Positions 8,906 to 18,787 of a DNA stretch of 64,000 nt are shown one piece after another (positions within the stretch are counted from its first letter, which is position 1; each line of letters opens with the position of its first letter). Under the pieces are notes generated by a model. That model had not been told where the DNA came from. It saw only the letters and a list, made by a program, of their open reading frames with translations, and made no database searches. Source of the DNA: an uncultured Prevotellaceae bacterium (GTDB taxonomy: Bacteria > Bacteroidota > Bacteroidia > Bacteroidales > Bacteroidaceae); NCBI GenBank assembly GCA_900318775.1, contig ONLY01000003.1, positions 124,001-188,000 on the forward strand, written 5' to 3'. A program made the position numbers and the translations under genes.

Positions 8906-11900
8906 TTAAGGAATGAGCACCTTCTTCGACAGACCGTTAGAGTACTTCACTATATTGAAACCACGCTGTGGAGCAGCCAGCTGTGCACCAGAGAGCGAGT
9001 AGAACGCCACTGGAATGCCTTCAACAACGGCGCTTCCATCAACTTCGACACCTTCGATATCAGTTGGCAAACCGTTAGGATAGTAGTAAAGGTTCCAAGC
9101 ACCTACCACTTCGTAGTCGTTGTCGTAGGTCTGGGTCTTGCTCAAGCCAATACGTACCTTACCGTCGGCAGGAACAATGAACTCGAGCTCGTTGAGGTAA
9201 TAGCCTGCGTTGAAGAAGGCCACGGTTGGAGTGGTGCCGTCAGGAGCAATAAGGCCGCTTGTGAGCGTGTAGGTGTTGCCTGCACCTTCTGGCACATCAG
9301 CTGCTGCTACGGCGCCTTCGGTCAGGTTCAGCACGGGCTTCGTGTACTTCTTCTCGGAGGTCTGCGCATAGAGGTCCTCGTTCCAGTAGCCTGCACGGTA
9401 GTAGGTGTGGACGGTCACTTTGTAGGTGCCTTCTTCCAAGCCAGAGAGGTCTTGGTAAAGCTCGAATGGAGCACGGTTGTAGGATACGGAGTACTGCTTG
9501 TAACCATTCATCGCGGTAGTAGTCCAGCCTTCGATATAACCAGTGTTCTTGTCACCCTTGGCAGGGTCGAAGGTTGGGTTGACGATGAGGCTTGTACATT
9601 CTTCTTCTGGGGTTGGATCGCCCAAGTAATAGAGATTCCATGCACCTACCACTTCGTAGTCGTTGTCGTAGGTCTGAGTCTTGCTCAAGCCAATGGTCAC
9701 ACTTCCATCTGCACCGACCGTGAACTCGAGCTCGTTGAGGTAGTAGCCTGCGTTGAAGAAGGCCACGGTTGGAGTGGTGCCGTCAGGTGCGATGAGACCG
9801 CTTGTAAGCGTGTAGGTATTGCCTGCACCTTCTGGCACATCAGCTGCTGCTACGGCGCCTTCGGTCAGGTTCAGCACGGGCTTCGTGTACTTCTTCTCGG
9901 AGGTCTGCGCATAGAGGGGTGGTGAGGTGGGTCTCTGCGCCTTCTGCGATGCGGCCTTCCTCCTCATTCCAGTAGCCCGCACGGTAGTAGGTGTGGACAG
10001 TCACTTTGTAGTTGCCCTTCTTCAAGCCCGTCAGTTTCTGGTTGAGTTCGAATGGAGCACGGTTGTAGGACACGGAGTACTGCTTGTAGCCGTTCATCGC
10101 TGTGGTGGTCCAGCCTTCGATGACACCGGTGTTCTTGTCACCCTTAGCAGGGTCGAAGGTTGGGTTGACGATAAGGCTTGTGCAATCTTGGTCGCCCAAG
10201 TAGTAGAGGTTCCATGCACCTACCACTTCGTAGTCGTTGTCAAAAGTATTGGCCTTGCTCAAGCCAATAGTTGCTTCACCATCTTCTCCCACGAAGAACT
10301 CGAGGGTGTTGAGGTAGTAGCCCGCGTTGAAGAAGGCCACGGTTGGAGTGGTGCCGTCAGGTGCGATGAGACCGCTTGTAAGCGTGTAGGTATTGCCTGC
10401 ATTTTCTGGCACATCAGCTGCTGCTACGGCGCCTTCGGTCAGGTTCAGCACGGGCTTCGTATACTTCTTCTCGGAGGTCTGCGCATAGAGGGTGGTGAGG
10501 TGGGTCTCTGCGCCTTCTGCAATGCGGCTTTCCTCCTCGTTCCAGTAGCCTGCACGGTAGTAGGTATGGACAGTCACGCGATATTTACCTTTTTTCAAGC
10601 CTGTCAACTTTTGGTTGAGCTCGAATGGGGCACGGTTGTAGGACACGGAGAACTGCTTGTAACCGTTCATCGCTGTGGTGGTCCAGCCTTCGATGACGCC
10701 GGTGTTCTTGTCACCCTTGGCGGGGTCGAAGGTTGGGTTGACGATGAGATTGGTACAATCGGTTGGATTGTACTCGGAAGCGGTGTCGTCGCCCATCCTG
10801 ACGGAAACCGCTGCGGCGTTCAAGTCGGAAATGGCTTGTTCGGCCTCTGCATTACCGTAGGTCTTGCTGTCGTATGCAGCTTGGGCAGCATCAAGAATGT
10901 TTTGTGCTGCAGCTGCCTTGCTGGAAGATGGGTTCTCCTCGATGGCTGCAGAAAGAGATGTCAAAGCCACTTTGAGTTTCCCGTAGAGGTCTACGCCTTC
11001 CTGCACATTGTCCATCGCGGCCTTCATGGCGATGAGTGCCTTATAAGCATCGTCGGCAGATGCAGCCTCAGCTATGGCGTCGGAAAGGGCATTGAGCTCA
11101 GGGGAACCTGCATACTGAGTCAGCAACTCTTGAGCTACAGGTGTGAGCGAAGCAATGACTGAAGCCAGCACTTCTGGGTTCTTGCCTCGGAAGGTGAGCT
11201 TTGCACCACCTGCCCACAGACGCATGCCGTCAGCAACACGCAATTCGTTGCTGAAGCCTATCTTCATCTTTCCCTCGGTCACAAGGCCATATACCGTAAC
11301 GGGGAACTTGTCTGCAGCAAAGGCGTCGGAGGCGTCTTCCTGGCTGTTGAGTGTCACATCGTCAAGAATCAGACCTGCTGGGATTGAGGTCTTGAAGTCG
11401 TTGATGTAGGCATGGGCCTTGATAGCGTTCACGTTGGCTTCGTCATAAGCACCGTCGTCGGGACGAACGGCTGCCTGAAGCGTAAACTCATAGAGGCCAT
11501 TCTGCAGGTTGTTGAGGTTCTGGTAGATGTCGCATACAGCATTCACCACCTCCACAAGACGATAATCTTCCCTGCCTGCAGGCCATGTGATGCTGCTGTT
11601 GGTCTTGCCTTGCCAGCCACCATCGGCGGTGAAGTCCGGATTCTGCAATAGGTCGGTGCAATCGTCTCCATCTTCCTTGGCATTGGCCTTGGCATCAAGG
11701 AAGAGCTTGTTGAGATAGGCGAGTTCGGCTGTTATCTGCTCATCGTTGAGCAAAGCATTCTCGAGGACATAAAGCGCACCACCATTCCCATTGTAGGCGC
11801 CTTCCTCTTTCTCGTCATCACCAATATAGTCACTAAGAAGCGCTACTTCTGTACTCTCGCTGGTGGTACTGCCAACAAAGTCAGTAGCCTCGTCAAAGAC

Positions 11901-13370
11901 TTTCTTGTATGCACCATAAGCAGCCACGCTGGATGCCATAGCCTTGGATGCGGCCATGAAGTCATCCACAGCCTGAGCACGAGCCTGGGATGTCTGGGCT
12001 GATTCGACGGTGTTCTTCGCAGCCGTGTAGGTTGCGCGAACTGATGCTTGAGCACAAGCCTCTTCATCATCGAACAGTGCCTCGTAGTCAGGCTCAAGAA
12101 GCATGATTTCTTCAAGCAACTTCTCATAAGACTCATCGCTATCTCCCAAATAATAGAGCTGCACATTGTCGAGCCCAATCCAATTGGGTCCTTTCGCGAA
12201 CAAATTAAGACCTATTTCCATTTCACCTCCACCACAATATGTATATACTTCTGTAGGAGACTCAATATCTATTAGTGTCGAGGTGACAGGCTTCTGTGCC
12301 GCACCAGCATAAAGATTCAGTCCAGCACCAGTGCTGGTGAAAGCTAATGCCTCGAAACGATAAACACCTGCCGGAAGCTTGACGGCTGTGGCAGAGACCT
12401 TGCCTACAGACATGGCACCATCATTCCAGTTCTCATAGTGATTGCCTGTCACAGAATAGTCCTTGGCATTGTGTCCATTGCCTGCTCCTTTATTCTGCGC
12501 ATTGGTAGTAGAGGTCCAGCCTGTCGTCTGTTCATCGGAGAAGTTTGTAGCGATGCTCTGATTCACTAATACTTCCACTGGATTCTCCAAAGAAGCGGCA
12601 TGATAGGCCGCAGCCATGATGGCATCGCGCAATTTCTGGGCCTGCGTGGTCATGGCCTCAACAGTGCTGGAAGTGTTGTTGTACAATGCTTCAGAAGCAG
12701 ACAACACATCGGCATCGACGCCAACCGTCGCTTTTGCTATGGTTATTTGCTCGCCAAGCTCCATTGCCGCATTATAAATGATAATGGAGGCAACGTAAGC
12801 CGTGTAGTCGTCTGGAGTCACAAAGTACCAAACGAGCTGGCAATCAGACTCCTGTTCGTCTCCATTCTCATAGTCACAGAAGTAAAGACGAGTGTCTTTC
12901 TTCGCCTTGTTCACACCCAAAAAGGCTGTAGGATAATCGGTAGCGGTGAAAGTGGCATTCTTGTTGGAAAGACCTATCTTATAGGTACCATCGCCTTGGG
13001 AAACAAAGGTGTACTGGTTATTGGGCTTGCCTTCCTTTGTGTTGTCTGTATAAATGGCGCTGAAGTTGTCAAGGAACATATACCCCCAACTGTTTTTCAT
13101 CCAGCCTTCCAACACATAACTGCTGATGTAATAAGAGTCAGATTCGGTGCCCTGCTCTATTTTGACTTCGTAGCCTGACGTCTGACTGACGCTTGCTCGT
13201 GTCCCGTAGTCATTGGCTCCCACATAGAAACCATCTGCATCTTTGTTATATAAGTAGCAACTCTGATTGGTGGACAAAGGAGCCACAGCAGGAGCTGCAG
13301 GCTTAGTCCATTGGGCAAAGGATGTCACACTCATCAACAAAGAAGCGACAAATAACGCGAATTTGTTCAT
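8906..13370 (-). pseudogene. Secreted repeat protein interrupted by a single-base frameshift
   Basis: One gene in two frames: 13370 to about 9915 (signal peptide MNKFALFVASLLMSVTSFAQ), then about 9920 to 8906 in another frame. The break is a GGGG run at 9916-9919 where the sister repeat at about 10490 has GGG. The intact product would be about 1,490 aa. Residues 1-870 hold Bacteroidetes beta-sandwich-like segments and FIVAR-like helical stretches. Then come three near-identical modules of about 190 aa beginning CT(N/S)LIVNPTFDPAKGD; the third lacks 15 residues after GYWNE. The end (AFYSLSGAQLAAPQRGFNIV) resembles the C-terminal tails of Prevotella secreted proteins, possibly a type IX sorting signal. 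Function unknown; probably glycan binding or adhesion. The frameshift could be real, phase-variable, or an assembly error. Confidence 0.82.
9063..10757 (-). repeat. Three tandem in-gene repeats of about 0.57-0.59 kb
   Basis: Module starts (Cys codon of CTNLIV or CTSLIV) are at 10757, 10184 and 9598, so the first two modules are 573 and 586 nt long. The 586-nt module is 195 codons plus one base, which is the frameshift. Long stretches are identical between modules at DNA level, so recombination or assembly collapse is possible. Confidence 0.85.
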
Positions 13371-13565
13371 TGTGATAAAGATATGAAATTAATAATTAGT
13401 TAATGTGATTTATATCTGTTCTTGAGTCCCAACCGTTCTATAAGGACTGGTATTGGCTGTTTCTATAAAGAGAGGGGGAAACGGGGACACTTGCGCTATC
13501 AGTTGCCCACACCTTGCACCCTATTAGCCTCCCTATTATAACATATGTAAATAGGTCTGTGTGTA
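13371..13565 (-). other. Long 5' leader of the repeat-protein gene
   Basis: About 190 nt between the predicted start of transcription (near 13558) and the ATG at 13370. It contains AATAGGG twice on the minus strand, but no hairpin or known riboswitch that I can recognise. Confidence 0.4.
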
Positions 13566-13597
13566 CAAATGTAGATATTTCAAAGGTTACTTCCAAA
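13566..13597 (-). promoter_or_regulatory. Promoter of the secreted repeat-protein gene
   Basis: Minus strand: -33 TTTG (13594-13597), exactly 20 nt, -7 TACATTTG (13566-13573). This is a full match to the Bacteroidetes housekeeping promoter. Confidence 0.8.
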
Positions 13598-13648
13598 GCT
13601 TTTTCGGGTTTTGTTCTAAAAAAGACACGTTTTTCATCTCATTTTCAC

Positions 13649-13656
13649 TATCTTTG
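13649..13656 (+). promoter_or_regulatory. -7 promoter box of mnmG
   Basis: TATCTTTG ends 22 nt before the ATG at 13679. No TTTG is found at the expected -33 distance, only a T-run near 13630. The box rules out the longer reading frame beginning at 13514. Confidence 0.6.
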
Positions 13657-13678
13657 CAAAAATTTACACTTCATTCAA

Positions 13679-15667
13679 ATGGTTTTCAACTATGATGTGG
13701 TTGTGGTGGGAGCTGGCCACGCTGGATGTGAAGCTGCCGCAGCGGCAGCTAATCTGGGCGCCAAAACGTGTCTCATCACGATGGACATGAATAAGATTGC
13801 ACAAATGTCGTGCAATCCCGCCATTGGTGGAATCGCCAAAGGACAGATCGTGAGGGAGATAGACGCATTAGGAGGATACACAGGTATCGTCACAGATCGC
13901 TGTAGCCTTCAATTCAGAATGCTGAACCTCTCGAAGGGACCTGCGGTGTGGAGCCCTCGTTCTCAATGCGACAGGGCGAAGTTCATCTGGACTTGGCGAG
14001 AAATCTTGGAGAACATACCGAATCTACAGATATGGCAAGACCAAGCAAGAGAGTTAGTTGTTGATAATCAAGAAGTTCAAGGTGTAAAGACTTACTACGG
14101 AGCGGAGTTTAAGGCTAAGTGCGTCATTATCACAGCAGGCACATTCCTGAACGGTCTGATGCACATTGGTCGTGTGAAGATTCCTGGAGGAAGATGTGCT
14201 GAATCGGCTGCGCTGGAACTGACGGAGTCTATCACGAAATACGGCATCCGCGCTGGGCGCATGAAGACAGGCACGCCTGTGCGCATCGACAAGCGCAGCG
14301 TGAACTTCTCGCTGATGGAGAAGCAGGATGGCGATCACAACTTCCACAAGTTCTCTTATCTGCCAACAGAACACACGGCAGTGAGCGAACGCAATAACTT
14401 GCCTTGCTGGATTTGCTACACAAACACGGAGGTGCACGATGTGCTGCGCTCAGGACTCCCTGACTCACCACTCTACAATGGGCAGATTCAAAGTATCGGA
14501 CCACGGTATTGCCCCAGCATCGAGACGAAGCTGCACACGTTCCCCGATAAGGACGAGCACATGCTTTTCCTCGAGCCTGAAGGAGAGACGACGAACGAGA
14601 TGTATCTTAATGGCTTCTCTTCCTCGCTCCCATTAGACATACAGCTGACTGCTCTACGCAAGATTCCTGCATTTAGAAATCTGGAGATTTACCGCCCTGG
14701 CTATGCCATCGAATACGACTTCTTTGACCCTACGCAGCTTACTCATGCGCTTGAATCGAAGGTAGTGAAAAACCTCTTCTTTGCAGGACAAGTGAATGGC
14801 ACAACAGGCTATGAGGAAGCGGCAGGGCAAGGCGTGATTGCCGGCATCAATGCAGCCATCAACAGCAGTAAAGCGGACTTCACAAAAAGCAAAGACTACC
14901 CATCCGAGATTTCCAAGAAACAGAAGGTTGACACCCACAGCAACGCCGGCACCACTCTCCTCAACAACGGAGAACCATTCACTCTCGGACGCAACGAAGC
15001 ATATATAGGAGTGCTTATTGACGACCTTGTAACGAAGGGAGTTGACGAGCCCTACCGTATGTTCACCTCTCGTGCCGAATACCGCATCTTGTTGCGCCAG
15101 GACGATGCCGACATGCGCCTTACGGAACGTAGCTACAAATTAGGATTAGCTTCCGAGGAACGGTACCAACTGATGACCTCAAAAAAGGAGAAGATAAAGG
15201 CCATCACAGATTTTGTGGCTAACTTCTCTATGAAGCCCTCGTTAATCAATCCCGCGCTGGAAACGTTGGGAACCACCCCACTCCGCCAAGGATGCAAACT
15301 GGAAGAGCTTTTAGGACGCCCCCAAATCAACATCAACAATATCACACCACACATCGACACTCTCCGAAAAGAACTGGAGCACGTCATTGGAGACGACCAT
15401 CGGCGCGAAGAAATCATTGAAGCGGCAGAAATACAAATCAAGTACAAGGGTTACATCTATCGCGAACAGCAAATGGCAGAGAAAATGATTCGCTTAGAGA
15501 ACATCAAGATTCAAGGCAAGTTTGACTATCCGAACATGACTCAAATCTCCATCGAAGCACGCCAAAAGCTACAAGCCATCCAGCCTGTCACGCTAGCTCA
15601 GGCCTCTCGCATCCCCGGTGTTTCACCCTCCGATATCAATATCATGCTTGTACTTATGGGTCGATAA
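13679..15667 (+). CDS. mnmG: tRNA uridine-5-carboxymethylaminomethyl modification enzyme MnmG (GidA)
   Basis: FAD-dependent partner of MnmE; together they install the cmnm5 group on the wobble uridine of several tRNAs. At 662 aa from the ATG at 13679 it is slightly longer than usual. The N-terminal dinucleotide-binding motif VVVVGAGHAGCEAAAAAA is at residues 7-24, followed by the family signature SCNPAIGGIAKGQ and later PGYAIEYDFFDPTQL and FFAGQVNGTTGYEEAAGQG. The C-terminal helical domain that contacts MnmE is complete. The start at 13679 is chosen because the -7 box lies just upstream. mnmG is often close to the replication origin, which fits the parS site 7 nt after its stop. Confidence 0.97.
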   Translation: MVFNYDVVVVGAGHAGCEAAAAAANLGAKTCLITMDMNKIAQMSCNPAIGGIAKGQIVREIDALGGYTGIVTDRCSLQFRMLNLSKGPAVWSPRSQCDRAKFIWTWREILENIPNLQIWQDQARELVVDNQEVQGVKTYYGAEFKAKCVIITAGTFLNGLMHIGRVKIPGGRCAESAALELTESITKYGIRAGRMKTGTPVRIDKRSVNFSLMEKQDGDHNFHKFSYLPTEHTAVSERNNLPCWICYTNTEVHDVLRSGLPDSPLYNGQIQSIGPRYCPSIETKLHTFPDKDEHMLFLEPEGETTNEMYLNGFSSSLPLDIQLTALRKIPAFRNLEIYRPGYAIEYDFFDPTQLTHALESKVVKNLFFAGQVNGTTGYEEAAGQGVIAGINAAINSSKADFTKSKDYPSEISKKQKVDTHSNAGTTLLNNGEPFTLGRNEAYIGVLIDDLVTKGVDEPYRMFTSRAEYRILLRQDDADMRLTERSYKLGLASEERYQLMTSKKEKIKAITDFVANFSMKPSLINPALETLGTTPLRQGCKLEELLGRPQININNITPHIDTLRKELEHVIGDDHRREEIIEAAEIQIKYKGYIYREQQMAEKMIRLENIKIQGKFDYPNMTQISIEARQKLQAIQPVTLAQASRIPGVSPSDINIMLVLMGR

Positions 15668-15674
15668 GGCACAT

Positions 15675-15690
15675 TGTTCCACGTGAAACA
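15675..15690. promoter_or_regulatory. parS: parS centromere site 1
   Basis: TGTTCCACGTGAAACA is a perfect match to the bacterial parS consensus TGTTNCACGTGAAACA, bound by ParB (Spo0J) for chromosome segregation. It lies in the mnmG-apt intergenic region. Confidence 0.95.
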
Positions 15691-15761
15691 ATACCACAAC
15701 ACTCCGAACAAAACCAAGCAGTTACAAAAAGACATCAAACAAACTCTATAACAAAACAACT

Positions 15762-16298
15762 ATGGAACCCAACACCAAGTATTTACTGGACCACCTGCGC
15801 TGCATCCCAGACTTCCCTAAGAAGGGCATTAACTTCCGTGACGTAACAACACTCTTCAAAGATGCCAAAGCGCTTGAAATAATGGAAGATATGCTTTACG
15901 AACTTTACAAAGACAAAGGAATCACCAAGGTAGTTGGCCTCGAGACTCGAGGTTATATCATGGGCTCTATCCTTGCACGACGCTTGAACGCAGGCTTTGT
16001 AATGGCTCGTAAACCCGGAAAGCTACCGGCTACCACTGTAAGAGAGAGCTTCACCAAGGAATATGGGACAGACGCCATCGAAATACACCTTGACTCTATC
16101 GAGCCAGACGACGTTGTTCTCCTTCACGATGACCTGCTCGCGACAGGCGGCACGATCAAAGCTGCATGGACACTCGTCAAGAAGCTCCATCCCAAGAAGT
16201 GTTATATGAACTTCTTGATAGAGATTCGCGACGAAGGCTTGCACGGCAGAGAAGCAATTGGAGAAGGCATCGAAATCACCACTCTTCTCTCTGTATAA
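15762..16298 (+). CDS. apt: Adenine phosphoribosyltransferase
   Basis: Purine salvage enzyme converting adenine and PRPP to AMP and pyrophosphate. At 178 aa it has the expected length. The N-terminal IPDFPKKGINFRDVTTLF segment is characteristic of bacterial APRT, and the PRPP-binding motif VVLLHDDLLATGGT is present near residues 121-134. The gene sits alone between two inverted parS sites, a placement that may reflect origin proximity rather than any functional link. Confidence 0.96.
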   Translation: MEPNTKYLLDHLRCIPDFPKKGINFRDVTTLFKDAKALEIMEDMLYELYKDKGITKVVGLETRGYIMGSILARRLNAGFVMARKPGKLPATTVRESFTKEYGTDAIEIHLDSIEPDDVVLLHDDLLATGGTIKAAWTLVKKLHPKKCYMNFLIEIRDEGLHGREAIGEGIEITTLLSV

Positions 16299-16408
16299 GA
16301 AGTTCCTCACACGCAAGCGTTCCACACGTCGAAAAGTTGATTTTACAGTCAACAAGGCGTTGAACACATTTGCGTTACATACTGAAAATTGAGCAGTTAG
16401 AGGAGAAT

Positions 16409-16424
16409 TGTTTCACGTGGAACA
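16409..16424. promoter_or_regulatory. parS: parS centromere site 2 (inverted copy)
   Basis: TGTTTCACGTGGAACA is the exact reverse complement of the site at 15675-15690. It lies 15 nt before the uvrC start, so bound ParB could affect uvrC expression. Confidence 0.95.
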
Positions 16425-16439
16425 AAAGTAAAGCTTTAA

Positions 16440-18284
16440 GTGAACACGCTTAGCAAAACAAAAAACGAAGAAAGACTACGGCGCCTCAAAGTGATTGTTA
16501 ACAGCCTCACAGAAGAGCCTGGATGCTATCAATACTTAGATAAAGATGGCACGGTGATTTATGTGGGCAAGGCTAAGAACTTAAAGCGCAGAGTCAGCTC
16601 CTATTTCAACAATTCACCTAAAAACCACAAAACTCAGATTCTCGTCAGCAAGATTGAGGACATCAAGTACGTTGTCGTCCCGACAGATGAAGATGCACTG
16701 ATTCAGGAGAACAATCTCATCAAGGAGCACCAGCCATTCTACAATATATTATTGAAGGACGGCAAGACCTACCCTTCCGTCTGCATCACAAACGAATACT
16801 TTCCACGCGTGATTAAAACACGAAATATAGACAAGAAAGCTGGTACCTATTACGGTCCTTTCAGTCATGCGGGCACACTAAACGCAATGCTTGAGCTCAT
16901 CGATAAATTGTACCAAGTACGCCTCTGCCACACCACAATTACCCCTGAAAGGATGGAGCAAGGCAAACTCAAGAAGTGCCTATACTACGACATTGGCAAG
17001 TGTAAGGCTCCTTGTCTCGGCTGGCAATCCAGAGAGGATTATCTGCGTCAAATCGATGAAATTAAGGAAATACTGAGCGGAAACACACGCCAATTATGTC
17101 AAAAGCTCATCGCAGAGATGAGCACCTTAGCAGAAGAAGAAAAATTCTTAGAGGCAGAAGCTATCAAGAAGAAGTACCTACTAGCTAAAGACTTTGACAG
17201 CAAGAGCCGCGTGATTACGAGCACGAACCAAAACATCGATGTATTCAGCATAGAAGACGATGAAAGCAAGGCATACGTCAACTACATGCATGTAGTAAAT
17301 GGTTGTATTACCCGCGTTTTCACCAACGAATACAAGAAACGGCTAGATGAGACAGCAGAAGAGATACTCTCATTAGCGATCATTGACATGCGCGAACAAT
17401 ATGGCGATGAATCCAAAGAGATTGTGATACCTTTCGAACTTGATTTCACGCTGAAAGGCGCCACATTTATAGTACCGAAAGCGGGAGACAAGAAGAAACT
17501 TCTCTTCTTATCGGAAGCAAATGTGCGTCAATACCGCATTGATGCACTCAAACAAGCAGAGCGTCTTAATCCTGACCAACGGAACATCAATCTATTGAAA
17601 GAACTACAACGCAAACTCAAACTGCCTGAAATACCGATGCGAATCGAGTGTTTCGACAACTCCAACACTATGGGACAGGACGCCGTAGCGGGATGCGTTG
17701 TATTCATCGGCGGAAAGAAGTCAAAGAACGACTATCGCAAGTATAACATCAAAACTGTCATCGGGCCAGACGACTATGCTTCAATGAGCGAGGTAGTATT
17801 CCGCAAATATAGCCGCGCCATCGAAGAGAATACGCCCCTACCCGACCTCATCATCACAGATGGCGGCAAGGGACAAATGGAAGTGGTTAGGAAAGTGATA
17901 GAAGACCGGCTGCACTTGGATATCCCTATTGCCGGATTGGCCAAAGACAGTCACCACCGCACGAATGAACTGCTCTTCGGATTCCCTGCACAAACAGTAG
18001 GGATTGAGATGGACAGCCCGTTATTCAAGCTGCTTACACAGATTCAAGATGAAGTGCACCGTTTTGCCATCACATTCCATAAGCAAAAACGCGCCAAGCA
18101 CAACACGGAGTCTGAGCTCGATAACATCAAGGGAATCGGCAACGCAACTAAAACTGCGCTACTCAAAAAGTTCAAGAGTTTGAAGAGAATCAAAGAAGCT
18201 GATTTTGAATCACTTGCAAATATAATTGGCACATCAAAAGCACAACTCATTAAAGATTATTATAACGAACAAAACATACAATAA
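16440..18284 (+). CDS. uvrC: Excinuclease ABC subunit C
   Basis: Nuclease subunit of UvrABC nucleotide excision repair, cutting on both sides of a lesion. At 614 aa it is typical. The GIY-YIG domain is N-terminal (PGCYQYLDKDGTVIYVGKAK, about 27-46); a UVR helical segment follows near 205-240; the RNase H-like 5' nuclease domain contains RIECFDNSNTMGQDAVAGC (about 401-419); and the C-terminal helix-hairpin-helix motifs are in LDNIKGIGNATKTALLKKF. The start is a GTG directly downstream of parS site 2. It opens a plus-strand operon with dtd (3-nt gap) and deoC. Confidence 0.96.
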   Translation: MNTLSKTKNEERLRRLKVIVNSLTEEPGCYQYLDKDGTVIYVGKAKNLKRRVSSYFNNSPKNHKTQILVSKIEDIKYVVVPTDEDALIQENNLIKEHQPFYNILLKDGKTYPSVCITNEYFPRVIKTRNIDKKAGTYYGPFSHAGTLNAMLELIDKLYQVRLCHTTITPERMEQGKLKKCLYYDIGKCKAPCLGWQSREDYLRQIDEIKEILSGNTRQLCQKLIAEMSTLAEEEKFLEAEAIKKKYLLAKDFDSKSRVITSTNQNIDVFSIEDDESKAYVNYMHVVNGCITRVFTNEYKKRLDETAEEILSLAIIDMREQYGDESKEIVIPFELDFTLKGATFIVPKAGDKKKLLFLSEANVRQYRIDALKQAERLNPDQRNINLLKELQRKLKLPEIPMRIECFDNSNTMGQDAVAGCVVFIGGKKSKNDYRKYNIKTVIGPDDYASMSEVVFRKYSRAIEENTPLPDLIITDGGKGQMEVVRKVIEDRLHLDIPIAGLAKDSHHRTNELLFGFPAQTVGIEMDSPLFKLLTQIQDEVHRFAITFHKQKRAKHNTESELDNIKGIGNATKTALLKKFKSLKRIKEADFESLANIIGTSKAQLIKDYYNEQNIQ

Positions 18285-18287
18285 AAT

Positions 18288-18740
18288 ATGAGAGCTGTAC
18301 TACAACGAGTAACGCATGCTTCAGTCACCATAAACGGAGTGAAAAAGTCATCGATAGGCAATGGATACCTTGTACTTCTAGGATGCGAAAATGCAGACAA
18401 TGAAGAAGATATAGAATGGTTGACAAAAAAGATATGCAATTTGCGCGTATTCGATGACGAGAATGGCGTGATGAATAAGTCCATACTTGACAAAGGAGGA
18501 GACATCTTGGTTGTCAGCCAGTTCACCCTTTGGGCAAGTTACAAGAAAGGTAACCGTCCGTCATATCTGCGTGCAGGAAGTCATGAAGTAACCATCCCGC
18601 TCTATGAACGTTTTTGCACGGTTTTATCGGAACAACTTGGTCATCAAGTAGCTACAGGGGAATTCGGTGCAAACATGAAGGTTGAGCTACTTAACGACGG
18701 TCCGGTGACCATCTGCATGGATACAAAGAATAAGGAATAA
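18288..18740 (+). CDS. dtd: D-aminoacyl-tRNA deacylase
   Basis: Proofreading enzyme that hydrolyses D-amino acids (and glycine) from mischarged tRNAs. At 150 aa it has the usual length. Both diagnostic motifs are present: SQFTLWASYKKGNRPSY (about 79-95) and the Gly-cisPro loop in NDGPVTICMD near the C terminus. It starts 3 nt after the uvrC stop and is followed by deoC. Confidence 0.96.
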   Translation: MRAVLQRVTHASVTINGVKKSSIGNGYLVLLGCENADNEEDIEWLTKKICNLRVFDDENGVMNKSILDKGGDILVVSQFTLWASYKKGNRPSYLRAGSHEVTIPLYERFCTVLSEQLGHQVATGEFGANMKVELLNDGPVTICMDTKNKE

Positions 18741-18787
18741 ATCGCTCATTTCACCGAGTGAACACAAGAACAAAAAAGAAAAGCAAT

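Noticed and set aside
9927-11162. 411-codon plus-strand frame opposite the repeat protein
   Set aside because: Its repeats are complements of the modules on the real coding strand, and it lacks a promoter.
13514-13678. N-terminal extension of MnmG
   Set aside because: The -7 promoter box at 13649-13656 lies inside the extension, and MnmG normally begins just before the dinucleotide-binding motif.
15668-16439. Replication origin with DnaA boxes
   Set aside because: parS sites are clear, but I could not find a cluster of TTATNCACA boxes or an AT-rich unwinding element, so no oriC is called.
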